From positions 1 to 64,000 of the forward strand of contig JAHQIW010006926.1 in assembly GCA_019055375.1 (NCBI GenBank): DNA of 64,000 bases, in the 5' to 3' direction. The notes beneath the pieces are model-generated. The model made no database searches. It was given only the letters and a program-made list of their open reading frames with translations, and was not told the DNA's origin. A program made the position numbers and the translations under genes. The number at the start of each line of letters is the position of its first letter. The first letter of the stretch is position 1. Below, in pieces: positions 54,418 through 64,000 of the stretch. This DNA is from Parelaphostrongylus tenuis. Lineage: Eukaryota; Nematoda; Chromadorea; Rhabditida; Metastrongylidae.

Positions 54418-54966
54418 CGGTTCTCATTGATTATAAGGAAACAAGTGAAAAATCGATCTTATTCGCTGAACAAAAACTTTTCATAGGAGTGTTAGTTACC
54501 ATTCGGAAGTCGGAACCGGAAGTATCGCCCCACACCGCCTTTTATCCACAACACCCTTTCATAACGTTCTAGCATCTGGGCCAAAATTACGCGCATAGTT
54601 CGCTGGAAGCTTAAAAACATGTCGACGTATAGAAGAATTTTCGTAGTATTCTAGTCAATCGTTTTATATAGAGTTTCTTCCGAAGCGGAGAAAAAATTCC
54701 CAATTGAATAATAAAATATCAATCGCCCCGCCTTGCTCCACCTTGCCATGCCCCCTGCCACGTCTTCGCCTTGTCGAATAGCCTGCAAACAACATCACTA
54801 AAATGTAAAAACTCAATCTCATTTTCCTCGCCAAACCGTGTTTCCAGGAAATAAACACATCGCTAAAATCAGAAAGCATTACCCTTATCACCGTACCAAC
54901 AGTTTGAAGAAAGAGCTCTGTCCGGCGAAGTTTAAAGCGCAAATCAAAGACCAGAAATTTCAGAAT
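54418..54966 (+). mobile_element. Long-TIR element, left arm and middle
   Basis: It begins GGTTCTCATTGATTATAAGG, then AAATCGATCTTATTCGCTGA, GTTACCATTCGGAAG, and the middle GTTTCTTCCGAAGCGGAG and CCTTGTCGAATAGCC. It lacks the right arm. The minus-strand ORF at 54664-54999 lies in the family middle. Confidence 0.7.
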
Positions 54967-55284
54967 GAGAGGAAGCATTACCTGCCAGAAACAGTTCATT
55001 TAGACTAGATGCCACAGTCGAGCAGGATCTATCCTGTCCATATTGATACTGTCGAGTTAGATCCTCCTCGGAGTCGTCACCTTTCTTTGGATTTGATTCG
55101 ATGCGACTACAAACACCTACGTTACGACAACGATTTCGTTAAGACTATTTAATCGCATCGCTAACATCGGTCAGAACTTTGAAAGCCTACTCTCATTTCG
55201 GGGCATGAGATTTTCCTAACATCGACATTTCAACTTCGCACTCTATAATGTCAAGCGATTATCCATTTTCTTTACATTGTGATC
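54967..55284. other. No recognised feature
   Basis: Short spacer, nothing seen. Confidence 0.4.
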
Positions 55285-55645
55285 AGTTTCTGATGCATAA
55301 GATGAAGCATGGATGATTGCTGAGTGGAAAATGTGGGGATGGAGTCGGATGTTCATAGTTCTCTTCACTATATCCTGGATGCTCACTGAACGCTCCCCAA
55401 GCCTCTCGTTTCCTCATGCGTAACTCTGAAGCTATGTCGCTCTTCATCATAACTTTCCGACTTGAGCAAGTGCAAATGAAGTATACAAAAGTGCTCATTC
55501 TGCTGAGTGCGAATGGGACACTCAAAACCGTCCGGTTCTCATGTCGTAAACGCCGTTTTCGAATCATTCCGCAGACGATGTCGGAATCGGTCAAAATTTG
55601 TTCCATCTAGCTAATTCATGGTGCTGAAAGAGCGATGTTATCGGC
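55285..55645 (-). mobile_element. RTE LINE internal fragment, strongly diverged
   Basis: The minus strand reads MEQILTDSDIVCGMI, RKREAWGAFSE and EENYEHPTPSPHF, which align with MLTDFDNACGKIGL, RRKRAAWGTFKSIE and TKNIRLRAHLF of the other copies. It covers the region just after the FADD box. An older insertion than the rest; the tail and both ends are missing. Confidence 0.78.
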
Positions 55646-55720
55646 TCAACACCCCCCGAGGTAGGACTTTTGCCCATCACTCAATCTTTTAGGTATTTAC
55701 TTCTTAACTTTACTTACATA
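55646..55720 (+). repeat. Family A tail fragment
   Basis: CGAGGTAGGACTTTTGCCCA then TCACTCAATCTTTTAGG resembles the 3' part of family A. Confidence 0.4.
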
Positions 55721-56360
55721 TTTAATCCTTTTCACCGATTTTTTCCCACTGTGGCGGATCCCAAAACTTACAAAATTTAGTTCGTTTTTCGTCTTCGCCT
55801 TGAATGTCGTAGAATAGTGGCTGAGCACGTCTCCTTGCAATCTCAAGATATCCTACTTAGCTATGACGTTCCATGGACATTTGCTGTTGCCGGCCGACGA
55901 ATGTTGGAAGTGGGGAGCAGCCTCACACCACACCGCGACGGGCAGCACAACCACTTGGCGTTCTCGAGAAGCGCATTGTCCAAATTATAGCAAAAACAAA
56001 AGAAGTTTATCTACATGATCATTGAGCGTCTACAAAACGCAAAACCATCTAATTGTCGTCTTCTTGTTGGGAATTCGCGATCCATTTGTTTTTCTCTCTA
56101 TTTTTGCCAATTTTTCTTTTGCAATGCACCATTGCTTCAAAGAGCAACTTTCCAACTTTCTCCGTTTCTCTCGAGTCACTAAATTGAGAGGAAGTAGAGC
56201 TCAAAATGATACATCAATAATGAACTGTTCGTCACATTTCTAGCTTACAAATTCTTTCATCGAATGGAATCTACGTTTTACACGTAGGTGAAGTTTATAT
56301 TTCTTCAATTCAACTGCTTTCTAACAATTGTATGACGCTGAATTATTCATCTAGGAAGAT
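55721..56360. other. No confident gene
   Basis: A tRNA A-box-like GTAGAATAGTGGCTGAGCAC at about 55809 has no B-box. The ORF at 56022-56243 matches nothing known. Confidence 0.35.
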
Positions 56361-56605
56361 TGAGATTGAGTGGTACGTTCAATTTCGTCCACCTTACCAA
56401 ACTTAACCCCGTTCGAGTTGCTTGCTGACAGTTTCAATGGTTCGTATTGGAGAAAGAGTGGTAGCAAAGGGGTGACCATGGTGGTGTAGTGGTAGCACGC
56501 GCCCTCCGTAAGAGTGAGACGCAGGTTCAACTGCTTCTTCAGGTTCAGTTTTGCGTACCACCTCATTTTAGATGTAATGCATGGTATTTGCATTTATGGT
56601 TCGTA
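56361..56605 (+). repeat. tRNA-derived repeat, family A
   Basis: GATTGAGTGGTACG at the left; core with A-box GGTGGTGTAGTGGTAGCACG (56480) and B-box-like CGCAGGTTCAACTGC (56520); right side TGCGTACCACCTCATTTTAG. The tails on the two sides are mirrored, as in a foldback arrangement. Confidence 0.6.
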
Positions 56606-59600
56606 TTTCACCTATAAAGTCGCCCCAACTCTGTGAGATGCTATTGGAGCAATCCATTTACCCCATCAGACTAATGTCTTGAATCTATATACGACATACT
56701 CATAGCGTTTTGTAGAAAAGTCAACCACGTTAATTGTTCCATTCTTAATCTTTATGTTCCCATTAAGACTGATTTACCAAGAACTTGTTCACAGCTTTGA
56801 TCATGATCGACCATTTGAACACGACATTCCGGTGGTAGTGGTTTTCATTTGCGCAGAATAAATGCATGGAAAAGTGCCTGCTCCATACAAAGAACTTGGA
56901 AGGGCTACTCAACTAGAAGCCATTTACTGATCTACTGTCGAGGTACCATTCGATGTTGTCAAGGAAGACACTCATCTTCGCCAAACTCGGCTGCATGCAT
57001 ATTCCAGCAATAGCTAGAAGGCAAGACTGAATAGAGAGCAAACACAGTCTCGAGATTGCTACTGGTGTGTATGCTCGTCATCTTTCATAGTGGTAACTTC
57101 GGCTCGATGATAGAAAAAAAACCAACCTTATTCAAATTATTGCTAAAGAATAAGTACATCACGCGGATAACCATTAAAATATTGCAAAACGCAAAGTGAT
57201 GTCGCTACGAATACAGTATTTATGGGGAATGTCACAACAGCATCCGACCAGGTAAAATCTACAACGAAGAACAGTAAGAGTCGTGGAAAGTTGATAAACT
57301 ACAAATCTGAGTCTCCATAATGAAATCTAAAAATTCTGAAGCGCGCATCTCTCTCTTCTTTCTCGTCGTCACTATCATAGCTGCTTTCATAAGGAAAACA
57401 GAAAAAAAACACGATTCAGCAAGTGAACAAAAACACTGCTTCGTAAGTGGAAGTTAACGAAACAAATACAAAATAATGATATAATCACCAATGACGTTCT
57501 AGCATCAATGCGATTTGCTGCCAGAAGACTCACATTGTAACCGTTCTGCATAAAGAATTACTTGTAGCCTATTTCCTACTATAACAACTCAATATCTGTA
57601 ATAGTGAACAATGACAGCGTAGAAGGACCCAATCCATAGAAAACGTAGAAACTACCTGCTGTGAACTAAAGATCTGGGATCACATACATCAAGGAAAAGT
57701 GCTCAAATGGCAACGCACCTGAACAAATCTTGTCATAATTGTAATGGTGTAGTAAATTATCTCATAGCTTTCAAACCAATTTTCTAAAATAAGATAAACA
57801 AACCTTCTACATCAAAGAAAACAGGCAAGAACAAAAGAAGGCATGGAAAGAATTCAGATAACTTCATTAGAAAGTAGTCATTGAACTCAAACGCTGACAT
57901 GTTTGGAAGTTATATCTATCAAATGAATAGCTAGATTGTAATCGTGAGCGAGCGAAACCAACTCAGGTGCGACTGCTGCGATTAAGAACGATTCCTAAAT
58001 TTGTGTTAGTTAAGTCGTAGATGTGTAAGGCTGCAAAATAAACCTCAAACTCAGCGTGATCAGAAGGATATGATATCAACATCCGTACCAGCTGAGCTTT
58101 CGGTAACATGCTCAGTTGTTCACAAACGTTCGTTTTTCGAAGGCGAAAAAGATGGGCCATATCAATCATTATCAAATGAAGTAAACTCGCCCTCTTACCA
58201 TTAACGATAGCTGCATGGTATCCTACATGTGTCAGATACCTTACATCTTCATCAGAAACAGAAATATGGTAATCTTTGCTAAATCTGCGCCAGCGGCTGT
58301 GTGCTAATTTGCGTCCTCTGTGGATTCATAGATCAATGCCGAGAGTCCGCAAGATAAGGTGTGCAAATCGTGGGATATCAAACGGATGCCTGAGAATTCT
58401 GATGTACAAGAACTGCCTACGCCAAAAATTCACTATAATAGAATGATCTAATCTGGCAGTGCAACGATGAATATTCCTTCAAAATTAATGAAGCTCCAAC
58501 CGAGAAAAGAGACTGAGGAATACAATCAGACGATGCTTTTCAAGTGCATATTTATCCAATGTTGATGCAGCGTAGAAGTAGATTGAGTCTTTAGAAACCC
58601 ACAAGATAAGCTAAAGGGATAGGTTATACGTCTTAGAATCATCACACGGCCACTTAAAAGCGATGTCAAAACAACATAATTCACTTGCTTACATTTTCAA
58701 AAGAAAATGAATTGTAGAAAGACTATGAAGATTATTAGTTCGATGAAGATCGAATAATCAAAATTTCATAACCTTCCTAACTTTTCGGGCCAAACGAAAA
58801 CTTTTTTTGAAATGATAGATCACCGATTCTTTCATAATCAGAAACTAAGAAATCTAGAAAAAAAACACTATATCCAGAACCTATAACGATGGCTAAACAA
58901 AAACTAGTGATTACGAAACTGAGTTGTATTGGCTCACAAAAAAAAACTAGAAGTAAATCACTTATTAGGTCAACATGAAATAAAGCCAAGCATGACAGGT
59001 AAAACAAGCAAACTTTCGCAAAGTTGAGACGAACTCAATAGTTCCATTGCCCTAAGCCACTGCACAGGAACATTCGCATCGATGAACATTTGATACTTGT
59101 AAAACGTTATATTCATGATTTTGACTGCAATCTCAAAGTCGAAGATTCTGATGGTGTTTCAATGCAAATCCAATAAAACGCCATTCGAGTTCTCACTGTA
59201 ATTATCGGACTAGGGTGTATTATCATATCACTTTTGAAATTGATCAAGTCGTTACCAAAACACTTTAAAAGCCCTACTTTCGAGAAAAGCAGAACCTCCC
59301 GACAGTCCAAGAAATAGTATGGAAGTGCATCAAATAACGAGACAGACCAACGAAGTATAGGGTAAACATCACGTGATCGTATATTACCAATCGCATTAGT
59401 GTCACCTAAGAAACAACACATGTGCCACTGACGTCAGTTTCATCGGCATATTTAACAAAAACACTGATTACGATTCCACTGTGTCCTCATTCGCTTATTC
59501 ATTCGACATCGCAGACGTGAATCCTGATTCCTGCGCAGACCGAGGTAATGAATTGTCGGAGAGGACGAGTCAACTAGAAAAAGCGACTAAACACAACGAC

Positions 59601-60507
59601 GAATGCTCTTCGTTTTTAATACTCAAGCTCTGACAGCACATGCACGCGCTAAGCTCTCGTAATGACAAGCGGATATCAAATTAACTGATACGAAGCGAAG
59701 TACACAGGTAGCGGTCTGGATGTTGAGGTAGCGGTCTGGATGTCGTCCGCGAAGCATCAACAGTGAACAAGAATTCGTGCAGGTATGGCAGCAGTCTATG
59801 AAGTCAGGGTGATCTGTCACGGCGACACCTACCTTGAATTTTGAGTCCCAGAGATGTCCTCAACAGGATACTGGAGAGGAAGCGATCCGATGGGCATGTC
59901 CTCTGATTGGGAGCACCTTTGTGCAACCGACTCGAGATCTGCGAGCAAGTCAATAGTATCGAAGCATGTTCAAGTGAGCTAACGTCCAAAATGAATTCCA
60001 TTTTAGCCCCCTCGTGAATTTAGGTTGAACTTTCTCAAGACTTTTTTTACATACACCATCAGAATATTCACAGTTTACTGAATTAGTTTCGCAGCCCAGT
60101 TGCTGCTGTAACAATGCTATGTACAGTCGACAATGACTGGAAAGAGCAGTATCCTTCGTGATAACACCGAATGTTAGAACCTCAACAGTAGATAAGAAAC
60201 TGGCTGTGCAGCCCTTCTAAATTCCTTGCCTAGCCTGAACATATTTCTATTTCATTTCTCATGTGACAAGGGAAATCGGCCAAATATTGTATGCAAATCG
60301 CCGATCAAAGCTGTGAACATGGCCTAGATAAGACAGTCAGTCTGGTAACAAAAATATTAGGAATGGTTTAGCGATAAAGTTGGATTTTCGACAAACGTTA
60401 TTAGTATGTCGTCATTAGCTTCACGACACTGCTTTAATGGGGAAAATAGGTCATTTCGTAGCATCTACGTAGGCTTAAGTCAACTTTATAAGTGAAGTAA
60501 AAAGGAT
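56606..60507. other. 3.9 kb without a confident gene
   Basis: AT-rich, low in recognisable repeats, so the best candidate stretch for host sequence. Minus-strand segments with weak exon character: 59833-60001 (starts MEFILDVSSLEHASILLTCS, ends at a CAAG/GTAGGT donor), 58777-59007 (hydrophobic) and 57963-58260 (reads VGYHAAIVNGK before a GTAAGAG donor). I could not join them into a frame-consistent model and recognise no family. A short tandem repeat, GGTAGCGGTCTGGATGT, is at 59707-59741. Confidence 0.3.
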
Positions 60508-60752
60508 AAAAGAATAAAGCTCTTGGCGTCGATCAATCCCTGAGGGATGCGCCATGCGCATATCTGGCCTTTACAATGACTCGCGGTGGCCTCCCGCTGA
60601 ACCGAGTCAGTGCTGCTTATCCTCTCAGACAAGTCTGACACTACTTTGCCGACCCCGGATGGATGGATGACTTGGTGGGTCATGAGCGCGAAATGGAACT
60701 ATTGACCTCCTGTGCGACGCGGAGCACCTCTAACTACTGCGCCACATGCGCT
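60508..60752 (-). mobile_element. tRNA-derived SINE family C, left half of a palindrome
   Basis: Minus-strand copy with head GCGCATGTGGCGCAGTAGTT near 60750 and tail GATTGATCGACGCC near 60540. Well preserved. Confidence 0.85.
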
Positions 60753-60756
60753 CTAT

Positions 60757-61000
60757 AAGAGGTTAGAGGCGCTCTGCATCACTCATGAGGTCAATGGCTC
60801 GATCTGGCGCTCATGGCTGACCAAGCCATGCATCCCTCCGGAGTCGGTGATGTGTTACCAGACTGGTCTCAGATTTGTCTGGGAAGATAAGCAGCACTGA
60901 CTCGCTTCAACGGGAGGCCACCGCGAGTCATTGTAAAGCAGATATGCGCATAGTGCATCCCTCAGGGATTGATCAACGCCGAGAGCTTTATCCTTTATAA
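60757..61000 (+). mobile_element. tRNA-derived SINE family C, right half of a palindrome
   Basis: Plus-strand copy starting GAGGTTAGAGGCGCTCTGC, with B-box-like CAATGGCTCGATCTGG, body AAGCAGCACTGACTCGC and GCCACCGCGAGTCATTG, tail GATTGATCAACGCCGAGAGC. Its head meets the head of the minus copy across a few bases. Confidence 0.85.
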
Positions 61001-61430
61001 GTAAAATACGAACCGTAAATGCAAATTATTACACAGACTACGTACAGCAGGGTTTTTCGGTGGACGTCGAAATATAAACTGTGTAATGAAGGTAAAGATC
61101 GACAAGTATCGAAATATACTCAGAATACCGCAATTTTCCCAATGGTAATTGCAATATCCATAACTCAAGCAGAAGAATGTGGGCATTTATAAGGTGTTGG
61201 CCTAACATCGCACGAATCGCCGGATGAAAAAAAAACCACCGACTCGTGGGTTCCACAACAATCCGCATCACAGCTGAGCCCTTCTTGCCTCTAACAACAA
61301 TCTGAAGCTGATTAGGGGAAGGAAGAGCGCAAACGCATGTTGACGCAAACGAAGTGATTAGAAGTAGAAACGTCTCATATCCTGAAAGAGAGAATCCCAA
61401 AGTTCTTTATCAAAAAAGTAATAAAAACGG
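61001..61430. other. No confident gene
   Basis: A minus-strand ORF at 61038-61400 (120 codons) reads FSLSGYETFLLLITSFASTC at the start, signal-like, but continues without recognised domain. Confidence 0.3.
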
Positions 61431-62306
61431 TTCTTTCTGGTTAGGAGTACAAATGAAAAACATATCTTAGTCACTAGAGAGAAACTTTTCATTAGAGGGT
61501 TAGTAACCATTCGAAAGCTGAGATTTAAGGTTACCGCTTCATTTTGCCAATTTTCGAAACGTGCCTTTAACGCTGTAGCATCTAAATCAAAGATTATGTT
61601 CTACACTCGCCTTTCGCCTTCATTGTCATCATGCGTACAGCTCGTTGGAAGTCAAAAAACATACGTGCAAAAAAATTTTCGTAGTATCTTATCCAATCGT
61701 TTTATCTGGGTTTCTTTCGAAGCGCAGAAAAATTTCCCAGTTGAAAAACAATAAATCGATCGTACTGCTTCAACTCGCCCCCGCCACAGTCGTTGCCTTA
61801 TCGAATAAACGGCAAAAAACGTGTCAAAAAATAGAACTCGATCTTATTTTCCCTGCTAAACCAAGTATCCAGAAAATAAGCCTATCGTTAGGATCAGAAA
61901 GCCTCACCTTATCAGTTGATTACTAATAGTCGAAAACTAAGGTCTGTTCGGTGAGGCTCAAAGCACAAGTCAAGGATCAGAAAAGTCCAAAACATCAAAA
62001 AAGCTTCTTAAAAAAAACCATAATTTTGAATTCGTTGAAGCTTGTGCTATCAATTGAGTACTGGCGCTCTAAGGAAGGTTTTGTCCACCGAAATATAAGC
62101 GAGATAAGAGAAAAAACACCTTGCTTTATGAAACATAATTTATTTTAAATGTTACAGCATTATAAACGAGTGTTCTGAAAAAGCGGCGACGCAGGGCTGT
62201 AGCCTCAAGTCTCAGCTTTCAAATGGTTACTAACATTTTTGTGGAAAATTCCTCTCCACCGACTGAGATCGGTTTTTCATTTGTTCCCCCCTAATCAGAA
62301 AGAATC
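61431..62306. mobile_element. Long-TIR element, full length (876 bp)
   Basis: Left tip GGTTCTTTCTGGTTAGGAG, then AAATGAAAAACATATCTTAG and AGTAACCATTCGAAAGCTGA. The right arm mirrors it: CTTTCAAATGGTTACTAAC, GAGATCGGTTTTTCATTTGT, CTAATCAGAAAGAATCG. Arms are about 200 bp. The middle shares GTTTCTTTCGAAGCGCAG and CCTTATCGAATAAACGGC with 25563 and 54664. No transposase. Confidence 0.78.
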
Positions 62307-64000
62307 GAAAAACGAAACGAACAAATTGGCTCCAGCGTAGTTCAATCTTGTGAGCGGGTTTCCGAAATTTGGAGAAAGTGGTCAGAACCCACTGTGGCTA
62401 TGTATGATGATGACTCCTGTGTATCAGTTATTGTGCAAATATCTAGGATTTTTCTACGACGAGGTGCAGTATAATAAAGATGCTCTAAATAGAATTCTTC
62501 ACAAACTACTACCTGCGAACATCTGTATCATCTCGTTAATACTGATGAATCCAGACTGCTACAAAGATTTCCGTCTAAATTAATAAATATATAAAAGAAA
62601 CTTTACTGATAAGAAATCGAACCAACCCCGTTACATAGGGACTCGAATCTCCCACGACGTTTTTGATTTCACCTTCCTGTGGAACGTCGTAATTCCTCTG
62701 TAACGAGAATGACCAATGTCGAATAATTCCACCACATGGCACGATGCCAACCGAATCACGGAGCCGTAGGCCCACAACATGGAATTTGATCTAAATCATA
62801 ATAGAACTCCGCTAACAAATCTTGTCGTTAAACAACGGTACTTGAATGATACACCTCTAGCATATGCTTACGCCGTGGAATCCTAACATGAGATCACCAT
62901 TGTCGAGATAGAGGATGGTATAAAACCATACAATCATGGGCAAGCTAGACCTATTGCGACAGCGTGTAACAATCCATCGTCACCTAATAATTAAAAGGAG
63001 GTGCGCACTTTTCTTATCAAGAACACACTCAAAACTAGTGAACTATAATATCAAACTAACAAACTTTGATGTGAGCCCTGCTGAAGCACAAATGCCATCA
63101 TCCTGAGCTATCAATTGATTTATCACTTTACAACCAAATGTTTATTGATCTGAAAGATATCACATTGAAACATCTGAGAAGGTAAACGTTTTTTTTACTT
63201 CACAATTGATGCAGAAAAGGCAATCACAATGACAGTCACCCTGCTAGCACCAATAGTCTCTCGACAGCTGCTCAGAAGGTTCCGCTTGTTCAAAGATCAT
63301 AAGACAGCGATTTTCAATTTTAGTGGAGAGTTATGGTGTCTTAGGCCTAAGCCTTGTAGAAAGCATTCAAAGAGATGCTTAAGGGCTCAATGGGGCACAA
63401 CTTTTCAAAGGTTCTGCTCCCATTTTGGTTGTTTCCAAGCAGAAGACAACTGCAGATTACTCGTGGGCTCTCGTGAATTCGTTATGCTTATTTTGAGCAA
63501 AGTTTCAAACTGGAGATGTCAAATGGCTTGCCAGATTAGATAAACTAAGCTTTGGAACCTTTGATACAGACCGCAGTTCCATACAAAAACACCTCCTAAC
63601 AGTCACAAAAGCGTAGACTAGAGTCTTGCCCCCACAAAAGCGTAGTAGACCATTAGAAGTAAGGTTATTAGGAGTAGGTAATCCTGATTTATAATCCTTC
63701 AAACTTTCGAGCCTGAACAACCCTACAGTGTTGAGGATTCAATCTTCCTAACCAATTCATACTTTTCCAGTCAAAACATCGGGAATAATTTAGAAGGCAT
63801 CGTGGGCCGCAGTGACTTGGCAAGGACCTGTCGGGAATTCGCTAGATGACAAGCAGTCGACTATCAAAATAGTGGATGTGATATGATCGAGAACCTACAG
63901 AAAAAACCTTGCCTTTACATATTTCCAGGGAATGAACAACTTCTACAGAATGTATAATTAACTAGAACGCTACTTATCCAACCGCTCTAAGCCGTGGTAT
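62307..64000. other. 1.7 kb without a confident gene
   Basis: The minus strand at 62615-62780 has a faint tRNA-like pattern (GATTCGAGTCCC and GGTTGGTTCGATTTC), not enough for a call. The ORF at 63229-63543 (104 codons) begins MTVTLLAPIVSRQLLRRF and is unrecognised. No repeat recognised. Confidence 0.35.

Noticed and set aside
60970..61000. SINE family C tail shared with the RTE 3' end
   Set aside because: Both contain GATCAACG near the 3' end, but 8 bases is too short to claim that the SINE borrowed the LINE tail.

Overview
This is a gene-poor stretch of a eukaryotic genome, most likely from a parasitic strongylid (hookworm-type) nematode. The assignment rests on RTE-clade LINE proteins that look like those I associate with hookworm assemblies, on dense tRNA-derived short repeats, on mariner and piggyBac-type debris, and on short AT-rich introns with TTTCAG-like acceptors. 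The genus is not provable from this window. I see no intact protein-coding gene; nearly every recognisable unit is a transposable element or tandem repeat, mostly decayed.

The most notable content is a family of about 315-bp noncoding repeats that carry a complete type I hammerhead self-cleaving ribozyme. There are four copies: A at 4058-4446 (+), B at 40057-40395 (-), C at 41556-41960 (mostly -) and D at 44437-44670 (mostly +). All four keep the core (CTGACGA, a GATC-GCAA-GATC helix II, GAAA, and a UH cleavage dinucleotide). Copy B has perfect stems. Copies A and B are longer than one unit and start at different points of the repeat, as expected if the template was a circular or multimeric RNA. 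A second hairpin in the unit is kept by compensatory changes. This architecture matches retrozymes, small non-autonomous retroelements spread through ribozyme-made circular RNAs.

Layout: 1-3.1 kb holds tandem units, tRNA-like repeats and a 75-bp minisatellite. Retrozyme A is at 4.1-4.4 kb and a foldback element at 5.8-6.8 kb. From 7 to 14.3 kb there are microsatellites, a 43-bp minisatellite, long-TIR elements and a piggyBac-like MITE. A tRNA-like foldback cluster (14.3-15.2 kb) precedes a full-length dead RTE LINE (15.5-18.8 kb). Further TIR elements run to 26.2 kb. RTE pieces at 27.0-27.4, 28.2-31.2 and 31.2-32.4 kb include one truncated LINE placed right at the TA tail of another. A dead mariner lies at 33.4-34.4 kb and tandem exon-like units at 35.2-36.3 kb. 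Retrozymes B, C and D cluster at 40.0-44.7 kb. A 5.2-kb palindrome with about 2.5-kb diverged arms fills 48.0-53.2 kb. The right end holds RTE, tRNA-like and TIR-element debris plus a head-to-head palindrome of two tRNA-derived SINEs (60.5-61.0 kb).

The parts form a nested record of mobile elements. RTE LINEs supply reverse transcriptase in this lineage, and the tRNA-like repeats, and perhaps the retrozymes, would need such an enzyme in trans. That link is inference: no partner enzyme is specifically tied to the retrozymes here.
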